From contig JAAZUV010000088.1 of assembly GCA_018623995.1 (NCBI GenBank), forward strand, positions 1-6,156: a stretch of 6,156 nucleotides of DNA, given 5' to 3'. How positions within the stretch are numbered: the stretch's first letter is position 1; each line of letters begins with the position of its first letter. Under the pieces are notes generated by a model. The model saw nothing but the letters and a program-made list of their open reading frames with translations, ran no database searches and was not told where the DNA came from. The position numbers were made by a program, and so were the translations under genes. This document shows, piece after piece, positions 1 through 5,198 of this stretch. The DNA comes from Methanobacteriota archaeon. Its GTDB lineage: Archaea > Thermoplasmatota > Poseidoniia > Poseidoniales > Poseidoniaceae.

Positions 1-821
1 ACCGCCCCTCCGTCTTTCGTGGCGTGAATAGAATGTATTTCACTTCCATTACCCATCATCTGTCGAACGATTTGAGGGGCTGTGGAATCGCCGTCCCAGT
101 ACACATGAGCGAGTACGATTTGAGGAGACGGCGTTGCTGGACTCTGCGAGGAAGAGGTTTGGATTGCGAAGGTTCCAGCGACCAAGAACGTCGAATCTTC
201 GAGGTAGACGACCTCGTCCCAGATAACGAAATCTTGGAGTGGAGCACTTGTTGTGACAAGACCCTGTCCGTTCAACCCACGGAGACCAGAGCCTCCGTCC
301 TCGGAAGTGATGAGCAATCGATTGTTCAAGAGCGATGTTGAATCGGCTGCAATGCCATGAATTCCAAACTCGGAACCGAACGTGTCGCTCAAGATTTGAT
401 CAAAGACCATGCCATCAACGTACGTCGAAAGCGTGTTCAAGGATGTTGAGAAGGTAACCGTCCCCTCTGAATCGGCCGAAAACAAGGTGACGTTTCCTAT
501 CGCAGGATCGTCCTCAGGCAAAATATCATCAACATCATCAGAACCCATTTGTTGGTACATTTTGAGACCATCCTGCGTCTTCAGAATACCGCTGTGAGCC
601 TCGCTCCAATCTGCGTCGTGGTGATATTCAACATCGATGAGGAATTCGCCTTCCTCGAACACCAATTCATGGGAAGGATCGGTTCCAAGCACCATGCCTT
701 CAAGCGAGCTTGTTCCACCAATGAGGAATCCACCGATAATGACGAAGACAAAAAACAGGCCTATTGCAAGCCATTGGTGCTCTGATTCTTCCTCGAGCAA
801 CTTCCTCCAGCCACTCGCCAT
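1..821 (-). CDS. Membrane-anchored surface protein of unknown function (5' part; runs off left edge)
   Basis: Reading the minus strand from the ATG at 821-819 gives 273 uninterrupted codons up to position 1 with no stop, so the gene continues beyond the window. The family is not recognised. Residues 1-16 form a short charged N-terminus (MASGWRKLLEEE...). Residues about 17-36 are a hydrophobic helix (LAIGLFFVFVIIGGFLIGG) that fits an uncleaved signal anchor. The rest should lie outside the cell: it is acidic (a D/E cluster at 94-105), poor in cysteine, and rich in alternating beta-type stretches with Gly/Ser/Thr/Asp turns, as at 152-172, 197-220 and 234-243. That pattern would suit a beta-propeller or similar all-beta ectodomain, but no diagnostic repeat is visible. 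A Pro/Ser/Thr linker lies near 221-232. An in-frame TGA upstream, near 882, and lack of another ATG support this start. It is divergent from L10e and so separately transcribed. The reading frame is secure; the function is unknown. Confidence 0.85.
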   Translation of the reverse strand, partial: MASGWRKLLEEESEHQWLAIGLFFVFVIIGGFLIGGTSSLEGMVLGTDPSHELVFEEGEFLIDVEYHHDADWSEAHSGILKTQDGLKMYQQMGSDDVDDILPEDDPAIGNVTLFSADSEGTVTFSTSLNTLSTYVDGMVFDQILSDTFGSEFGIHGIAADSTSLLNNRLLITSEDGGSGLRGLNGQGLVTTSAPLQDFVIWDEVVYLEDSTFLVAGTFAIQTSSSQSPATPSPQIVLAHVYWDGDSTAPQIVRQMMGNGSEIHSIHATKDGGA

Positions 822-841
822 GAATTCTGCTGTCGTTGAAC

Positions 842-854
842 AATTAAGTTTCTT
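842..854 (-). promoter_or_regulatory. Candidate BRE/TATA box for the minus-strand surface-protein gene
   Basis: On the minus strand the stretch reads GAAGAAACTTAATT. The purine-rich GAAGAA part suits a TFB-recognition element, and CTTAATT resembles an archaeal TATA box. The TATA-like part lies 21-27 bases before the A of the ATG at 821, which is where a TATA box sits relative to a transcription start. No Shine-Dalgarno sequence precedes this ATG. Together this suggests leaderless transcription starting at or next to the start codon. The call rests on spacing and composition only; the motif is short and could occur by chance. Confidence 0.4.
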
Positions 855-903
855 CCCATCAAGAATCAGCAAAATTGACCATCAACCCTGCAGTCGTAAC
901 ACA

Positions 904-941
904 TCGGAGGGATGATAAAGGGAGCATCAGTCGGAGGGATG
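904..941 (+). repeat. Direct repeat TCGGAGGGATG (two 11-base copies) in the L10e leader
   Basis: Identical 11-base copies lie at 904-914 and 931-941, with starts 27 bases apart. Each contains a GGAGG Shine-Dalgarno-like core running straight into an ATG (912 and 939). Both ATGs are in frame with L10e, but the spacing from core to ATG is only one or two bases, too short for normal initiation. A third GGAGG at 945-949 is correctly spaced for the ATG at 957. The repeat may be a remnant of duplication or part of a regulatory leader. Confidence 0.75.
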
Positions 942-944
942 CTT

Positions 945-949
945 GGAGG
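945..949 (+). promoter_or_regulatory. Ribosome binding site that sets the L10e start
   Basis: GGAGG sits seven bases before the ATG at 957, an ideal Shine-Dalgarno spacing. This favours 957 over the in-frame ATGs at 912 and 939, whose GGAGG motifs are almost abutting. Protein homology agrees, since archaeal L10e proteins begin with a MARxPA-type sequence, as encoded from 957. Confidence 0.75.
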
Positions 950-956
950 ACTGAAA

Positions 957-1496
957 ATGGCACGTAAGCCCGCATCCATGTATCGCCGTCTCAAGGGACC
1001 TGCATATACTCGACGCAAGTATATCGGTGGTGTTCCGAACAACCGTATCCTCGCATATCACTCTGGAAACCGCCGTGCTGCGGAGACAGGTGGGTTCCCA
1101 GTTGTCCTCGAACTGCGTGCTGACAACAACTGTCAGATTCGACACACTGCTCTTGAAGCAGCCCGTGTTATTTCCAACTCTACAATCCGTAAGGAAGCCG
1201 GCGCACAAGGATACGCCCTCCGTGTACATACCTACCCTCACCACGTCTTGCGAGAGAACAAGCAGGCAACCGGTGCTGGTGCTGACCGTGTTTCTCAAGG
1301 TATGCGATGTGCTTTCGGAAAGAACGTCGGAACCGCTGCTCGTGTTCGACGAGGTCAGCGAATCATTTCGATCCACTGCAATGCAGCCAACTACCTCACT
1401 GCGAAGGATGCACTCCGCAAGGCAGGTATGAAGTTCCCCACACCTACAACAACTCGTGTTGTTCGTGGCGCAGAACACCTCAAGGGACTTGTTTGA
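957..1496 (+). CDS. rpl10e: 50S ribosomal protein L10e (archaeal uL16)
   Basis: This gene encodes a 179-residue large-subunit ribosomal protein of the L10e/uL16 family, which lies near the A-site tRNA and the peptidyl-transferase region of the 50S subunit. The start MARKPASMYRRLKGPAYTRR is typical of archaeal L10e. Other family hallmarks are ALEAARVISN, the LRVHTYPHHVLRENK stretch, GADRVSQGMRCAFGK and the C-terminal ALRKAGMKFP segment, all in the expected order. Length is normal for the family. The protein is basic, as expected for an rRNA binder. Two upstream in-frame ATGs would add up to 15 residues (MIKGASVGGMLGG...) that do not belong to the family; the start at 957 has the better Shine-Dalgarno. 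ABCE1 lies 85 bases downstream on the same strand, a shared ribosome theme. The identification is firm; only the exact start carries slight doubt. Confidence 0.96.
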   Translation: MARKPASMYRRLKGPAYTRRKYIGGVPNNRILAYHSGNRRAAETGGFPVVLELRADNNCQIRHTALEAARVISNSTIRKEAGAQGYALRVHTYPHHVLRENKQATGAGADRVSQGMRCAFGKNVGTAARVRRGQRIISIHCNAANYLTAKDALRKAGMKFPTPTTTRVVRGAEHLKGLV

Positions 1497-1506
1497 ACAA
1501 GCCGAT

Positions 1507-1529
1507 CGTATCCATCGAACGATGGTACG
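1507..1529 (+). other. Inverted repeat/hairpin just after the L10e stop
   Basis: The arms CCATCG (1512-1517) and CGATGG (1520-1525) are perfect complements around AA. Beyond a single bulged T at 1511, CGTA (1507-1510) pairs with TACG (1526-1529). As RNA this gives a stem of about nine pairs closed by a GAAC loop, or ten pairs on paper. It starts 11 bases after the L10e TGA. No T-run follows, so it is not an obvious archaeal terminator. It could be a processing or stability element in the L10e-ABCE1 intercistronic region, or a protein-binding palindrome in DNA. Confidence 0.55.
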
Positions 1530-1532
1530 TTC

Positions 1533-1577
1533 ATGCGAATGCTCATTGATGATGAAGTTCTGGAAGGTTTGAGGTGA
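1533..1577 (+). CDS. Possible 14-codon leader peptide before ABCE1 (weak)
   Basis: An ATG at 1533 opens a 14-codon frame (MRMLIDDEVLEGLR) ending at TGA 1575-1577, four bases before the ABCE1 ATG. Its last codons and stop (AGG TGA) overlap the ABCE1 Shine-Dalgarno GAGGTGAT, so translation of this frame would physically engage the ABCE1 initiation site. It has no clear Shine-Dalgarno of its own and lies in the same frame as L10e, beyond that gene's stop. A chance short frame is at least as likely as a real leader peptide. Confidence 0.2.
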   Translation: MRMLIDDEVLEGLR

Positions 1578-1578
1578 T
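1571..1578 (+). promoter_or_regulatory. Strong Shine-Dalgarno for ABCE1
   Basis: GAGGTGAT is a near-perfect match to the archaeal anti-Shine-Dalgarno sequence; the GAGGTG core ends five bases before the ATG at 1582. It fixes the start and suggests strong initiation despite the 85-base gap after L10e. Confidence 0.8.
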
Positions 1579-1581
1579 TTC

Positions 1582-3363
1582 ATGCGAGTTGCAGTTCTCA
1601 AGGAAGACAATTGTCAACCAAAGAAATGCAACGACGAATGTTTTCACTACTGTCCACCCGTTCGTAATGGGCAAGAATGCATCGTCATGGATGAGAAGAC
1701 CGGTAAGCCACACATCTCTGAGTCACTTTGCATCGGATGTGGAATTTGCATCAACAAATGCCCACACGATGCTTTGATCATCGAACAATTACCGAGCGAA
1801 CTCGAAACCGATATGATTCATCGATACAGCTTGAACGGTTTCCGACTCTTTCGACTTCCAACGCCGACAAAGGAATCGGTTGTTGGAATTCTTGGCCCGA
1901 ACGGGATGGGGAAATCGACGGCTTTCAACGCACTCGCTGGACGGATGACACCCAACTTGGGCGATTGGTTGGACCAATCCCCGGATTGGAACAACGTTAT
2001 CGATGCTTTACCGAAAGGTGAACTTCGCGATTTCTTCATTTCCGTCCGTGATGGAGGCATCAAGGTCGCACTCAAGCCACAAAACGTTGACCGCTTGCCA
2101 AAGCGCGTTCAAGGGACGGTCGAAGGACTTCTTCGAAAGGTCGATGAACGCAACATGTTTGACGAAATGACAAATGCCCTCGGCATTTCACATCTTCTCG
2201 AACGAACGGTTCAGCAATTGTCTGGGGGTGAACTGCAACGAATGGCCATATGTGCCACCATTTTGCGAGATGCTGACGTCTATTTCTTCGACGAACCATC
2301 CTCGTACTTGGATATCCACGAACGAATGCGAATCGTTCGAATCATCCAAGATTTGGCTGAGTCAAAACGTGTCATCGTGATTGAACACGACCTTGCTGTG
2401 CTTGACGTACTTGCCGATTTGGTCCACATTGTCTACGGAAAGAAAGGCGCCTTCGGCATCTTTACACCTGCACGTTCAACGAGGACAGCCATCAATGCCT
2501 ATCTTGACGGATTCCTTGTTGAGGAGAACGTGCGTATTCGTGACAAACCGATTCGATTCCTCAAGCATCATGAGCGGACTGCAGAAAAAGGGAGCGTCGT
2601 TGTTCAATGGGGCGACTTAGGAAAGCAGCTTGGCAATTTCGAATTGTCAACTGGCGAAGGTTCCGTACATCGTTCAGAAGTGGTCGGTGTTGTTGGACCA
2701 AACGGTACTGGAAAATCAACGATGATCAAGATTCTAGCTGGTGAACACGAGTATGACAACGGCTGGGTAACCAACGAAGCGACCGTGTCCTACAAGCCTC
2801 AACACATCGATGTCGACATGGATTGCACCGTACAAATGTGGCTTGATAGTGAACTTGGGATGCGATGGCGAAGTGGTGAATTCAATGTCAATGTCATTCG
2901 GGCATTGGGGGTAGATTCGTTGCTCCCAAAGCGTGTTAAGAAATTGTCCGGTGGAGAGCGACAAGCTGTTTCCATTGCTGTTTGCTTGGGTCGTGAAGCC
3001 GATCTGTACCTTCTCGACGAACCATCAGCGCACCTCGATGCCAATGCTCGTATGGAGGCTGCGAAGGCCATCCGTCGAACTATGGAAGCCAATGAAAAGT
3101 CTGCTTTCGTGATCGATCACGACGTCTATTTCATCGACATCGTCAGTGATTCCTTGCTTGTTTTCGAAGGCGAAGGTGGTGTTCATGGTAAAGCAATGGG
3201 TCCTTATTCGCTACGTGATGGAATGAATCGTTTCCTCAACGATGTCAACGTCACCTTCCGAAGAGATCACGACTCAAAGCGACCTCGAATCAACAAAGCT
3301 GAGAGCCGGAAAGACCGTGAACAACGGGAAGTAGGGGACTTTTATTCGTTCGATAGCAAGTAA
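1582..3363 (+). CDS. abce1: ABCE1/Rli1 ribosome-recycling ATPase
   Basis: The 593-residue product is the Fe-S ABC ATPase that, in the cytoplasm, splits ribosomes into subunits after termination or stalling, working with aRF1 or Pelota. The N-terminal Fe-S domain carries C11, C16, C20, C24 and C33, then a ferredoxin-like C50-x2-C53-x2-C56-x3-C60, enough for two 4Fe-4S clusters. Nucleotide-binding domain 1 has Walker A GPNGMGKST (105-113), signature LSGGE (213-217), Walker B ending D237-E238, D-loop SYLD and H-loop H269. A hinge (about 285-320) leads to domain 2: Walker A GPNGTGKST (372-380), LSGGE (455-459), D479-E480 and H513. The C-terminus has the family stretch VTFRRD...RPRINK. All catalytic residues are present and length is normal. 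One mild variation is SAHLD in the second D-loop where many orthologues have SAYLD. It lies between L10e and the nucleases on the same strand. Confidence 0.97.
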   Translation: MRVAVLKEDNCQPKKCNDECFHYCPPVRNGQECIVMDEKTGKPHISESLCIGCGICINKCPHDALIIEQLPSELETDMIHRYSLNGFRLFRLPTPTKESVVGILGPNGMGKSTAFNALAGRMTPNLGDWLDQSPDWNNVIDALPKGELRDFFISVRDGGIKVALKPQNVDRLPKRVQGTVEGLLRKVDERNMFDEMTNALGISHLLERTVQQLSGGELQRMAICATILRDADVYFFDEPSSYLDIHERMRIVRIIQDLAESKRVIVIEHDLAVLDVLADLVHIVYGKKGAFGIFTPARSTRTAINAYLDGFLVEENVRIRDKPIRFLKHHERTAEKGSVVVQWGDLGKQLGNFELSTGEGSVHRSEVVGVVGPNGTGKSTMIKILAGEHEYDNGWVTNEATVSYKPQHIDVDMDCTVQMWLDSELGMRWRSGEFNVNVIRALGVDSLLPKRVKKLSGGERQAVSIAVCLGREADLYLLDEPSAHLDANARMEAAKAIRRTMEANEKSAFVIDHDVYFIDIVSDSLLVFEGEGGVHGKAMGPYSLRDGMNRFLNDVNVTFRRDHDSKRPRINKAESRKDREQREVGDFYSFDSK

Positions 3364-3393
3364 GGCGTCACGAGTTCTAAAGACCATCACCTT

Positions 3394-3397
3394 GAGG
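3394..3397 (+). promoter_or_regulatory. Shine-Dalgarno for the first nuclease gene
   Basis: GAGG lies seven bases before the ATG at 3405, inside the 41-base gap after ABCE1. It supports the MPV start of the nuclease. No other ATG in the frame lies closer to the conserved LSAS box. Confidence 0.55.
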
Positions 3398-3404
3398 CCA
3401 CACT

Positions 3405-5174
3405 ATGCCTGTCGGCGTTCCACCAAAGGGAGGACCCCTTGGCCGAAGCCGCTCGCGTCTCTCTGCTTCTGGACTGACCACGTACCTGCGATGCCCACGT
3501 CAATGGTACCTTACCCGTAAGGTAGGACTCTCTTCACCATCATCGATCGGACAGGTTACTGGCCTGGTGGTTGAAGATGCACTTTGTCGAGTTCTTATGC
3601 ACCGCCCAGGTCCAATGGATTCAATGAATGAACTACGAACATGGGCGTATGAGCACTGCAAAGAAGAGGCTCTGACGGCATGGCGCGAAGGCGAGGAAGC
3701 CTGGAATGCTCGACTTTGGAAACGAGATGATTCGGATTGGTCCACCGTCGAAGTCGAAAATTATGAACAAAAAATACGCCACGGCGTGGATTTATTCCTC
3801 GAAGAGGTCGAAGCTTGTTACAATCAAAACGGCGGCCCGTTTGTTGAACAGTATCGTTCAGGGGCTCCACCATTCAATGTTCCATCTCCTGCATGGGGCG
3901 AGACGCCTTTGTTCCCGGTTCCTGAAAAGGTACGATCTTTGCAGGCAAGAGACTGGTCGATGGATCACCCATTCAAATGGCAAGAGCAAGGCAACACCAT
4001 CCGATGGGATGAGGCTTGGGAGATTGCTCGGCCTTGGTTCAAAGATCCACGTGTGCATCAACCTCAACGTATGTTCCACCCGGATGGCTGGGCTGCTGGT
4101 GAATTGGATCTCGTCCTTCGATGGGATGGAAGAATACGACTTGTTGACATCAAATCAGGACACTCAGGAGGAGCGTTTGCAGAAAGTCTCCAACATCAAT
4201 TGCGGTTTTATGCTTGGCTGTGGTCAAGAACAGGTGAGGAGGGCGAGGTTGCCAATATGGAAGGATGGTACCTCTCAAGTAAGGAAAGAATCCAATACAA
4301 TGCTCCAAGTGAAGAAGAACTTACTTTAATGGATACGGAGTTTTTCAACATCAATGAAGAGATGAGGCGCATGGGCGAAGGTGCTTCACTTCTCCCTGCA
4401 CATCCTCAAAACAATACAGCAGACCACCTGCACGCCTGTTCTGGTGAAGCAGCAGGTTGTGGATGGTGCAGTGTCGCCACGGACAACCTCCAAACCTCTG
4501 GGCCAATGAACGAAGCGACTCGTGAATCAATGATTCAAGGCATTGAAATCCAAACACCGTGCATGCCATTTTCCGATATACCATCAAGAGTCGATGTATC
4601 CGGGGAGCTTATTGCCCAATGGGGACCGTTACCGAATCACTTCAACGAACCAGTCCTAGGAGCGATGATGAAAGCCGGAGAAGCAACCATCGCCATCGAA
4701 GAGGCAGAACCTGGAGCCTTTTCCCATTTGCATGAATCCAGTGAAACGAAGGTTGTCATCAAGAAGGCATTGCCCGGGGTTTGGAGAGATCAACCTCGAC
4801 TCTACGTCGATGGCCATTCGCAGATTGTTCCACAATCCGATTCTGATAAGGCAAGCACACGTATTGGATTGCTACGAACACGAGCCAATGTCGAAGGATT
4901 GGTCTTGTCCATTCGACAACAGAGCGGCATGCGACTTGATGGACGCCCTTGGTCGATGCTTGCATTCCACCTCTGGGATGGAAGCCACGTTGTCGAAGTC
5001 GTCGCCTTCGGTTCTGCCATCAGTGAGCGACTACTTTCGCTTCAACCAGGTGAGAAAATTCGCCTCATAGGAGCAGAACTTGGCTGGCGTGCAGGACTTG
5101 TGCAACTCCGTATTGATGTCCGAAAAACCCGCATCGAACTCTCTGGTCGTTCCTTCGCATCCAAGGGTATTTGA
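3405..5174 (+). CDS. RecB/Cas4-like PD-(D/E)XK nuclease with putative Fe-S cluster and C-terminal OB-fold region
   Basis: The 589-residue product has two parts. Residues 1-360 are a PD-(D/E)XK nuclease of the RecB/AddB/Cas4 class: LSASGLTTYLRCPRQWYL (19-36, C30), GLVVEDAL (53-60, E57 at the usual motif I His/Glu place), a helical insertion at about 68-200, a WEIARPWF box (205-212), GELD (232-235), VDIK (247-250; D248, K250) and QLRFYAWL (265-272). All predicted metal-binding and catalytic residues are present. C345, C352 and C355 with C30 could bind a 4Fe-4S cluster. Residues about 395-480 and 494-580 are beta-rich and resemble RPA-type OB folds; the second (VEGLVLSI...VEVVAFG...LQPGEKIRLIGA) is the better match. 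The fusion suggests a nuclease acting on single-stranded or branched DNA; that is inference. Its neighbour downstream is a paralogue. The nuclease fold is firm; the OB assignment is moderate and the biological role unknown. Confidence 0.88.
   Translation: MPVGVPPKGGPLGRSRSRLSASGLTTYLRCPRQWYLTRKVGLSSPSSIGQVTGLVVEDALCRVLMHRPGPMDSMNELRTWAYEHCKEEALTAWREGEEAWNARLWKRDDSDWSTVEVENYEQKIRHGVDLFLEEVEACYNQNGGPFVEQYRSGAPPFNVPSPAWGETPLFPVPEKVRSLQARDWSMDHPFKWQEQGNTIRWDEAWEIARPWFKDPRVHQPQRMFHPDGWAAGELDLVLRWDGRIRLVDIKSGHSGGAFAESLQHQLRFYAWLWSRTGEEGEVANMEGWYLSSKERIQYNAPSEEELTLMDTEFFNINEEMRRMGEGASLLPAHPQNNTADHLHACSGEAAGCGWCSVATDNLQTSGPMNEATRESMIQGIEIQTPCMPFSDIPSRVDVSGELIAQWGPLPNHFNEPVLGAMMKAGEATIAIEEAEPGAFSHLHESSETKVVIKKALPGVWRDQPRLYVDGHSQIVPQSDSDKASTRIGLLRTRANVEGLVLSIRQQSGMRLDGRPWSMLAFHLWDGSHVVEVVAFGSAISERLLSLQPGEKIRLIGAELGWRAGLVQLRIDVRKTRIELSGRSFASKGI
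4017..4040 (+). repeat. Copy 1 of a near-identical 24-base segment shared by the two nuclease genes
   Basis: This segment matches 5874-5897 at 23 of 24 positions, including 17 consecutive identical bases (TGGGAGATTGCTCGGCC). It encodes the WEIARPWF box of the first nuclease. Surrounding DNA of the paralogues is much more diverged. Confidence 0.8.
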
Positions 5175-5177
5175 GGG

Positions 5178-5196
5178 GTCGGTTTCAGTCGGTATC
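5178..5196 (+). repeat. Short tandem repeat GTCGGTTTC/GTCGGTATC between the nuclease genes
   Basis: Two nine-base units (5178-5186 and 5188-5196, eight of nine identical) fill most of the 24-base gap between the nucleases. The second unit ends two bases before the ATG at 5199. There is no well-spaced Shine-Dalgarno here; the nearest, GAGGGG at 5173-5178, overlaps the upstream stop and ends 20 bases before the ATG. The second gene may therefore rely on reinitiation after the first, or on some other mechanism. Confidence 0.5.
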
Positions 5197-5198
5197 CT

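Larger units (their letters stand above)
822..956. other. Divergent intergenic spacer with both upstream regions
   Basis: This spacer separates the minus-strand surface-protein gene from the plus-strand ribosomal-protein cluster, so it must hold promoters for both unless the plus-strand transcript starts elsewhere. The left half carries the minus-strand TATA candidate. For the plus strand, AT-rich pieces at 838-850 and 870-877 are possible TATA elements that would give leaders of very roughly 85 or 55 bases, but neither is convincing. The right half, from about 904, is purine-rich with repeated GGAGG motifs. No RNA gene or longer coding frame was seen. Confidence 0.6.

Noticed and set aside
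24..915. Several plus-strand frames of 60-105 codons over the left region
   Set aside because: They lie opposite the continuous minus-strand frame, which has a membrane anchor and sensible composition, or overlap one another; none shows a domain or a ribosome site.
912..956. N-terminal extension of L10e from the ATG at 912 or 939
   Set aside because: The added residues (MIKGASVGGMLGG...) are not part of the family, and both ATGs lie almost on top of their GGAGG motifs; 957 has correct spacing and the family start.
1507..1560. Intrinsic transcription terminator after L10e
   Set aside because: The hairpin is followed by mixed sequence without a T-run, and archaeal termination depends mainly on T-rich tracts.
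927..1610. Long minus-strand open frame opposite L10e (227 codons)
   Set aside because: It is the antisense of a clearly identified ribosomal protein gene, has no recognisable domain, and its openness follows from the codon bias of L10e.
3375..3382. TATA-like TTCTAAAG before the first nuclease as an internal promoter
   Set aside because: The match to an archaeal TATA box is poor and no BRE-like purine run precedes it; the gene has a Shine-Dalgarno and a short gap that fit read-through transcription.
3706..4329. Overlapping plus-strand frame of 207 codons inside the first nuclease
   Set aside because: It lies in another frame of a gene with intact nuclease motifs and shows no domain of its own.
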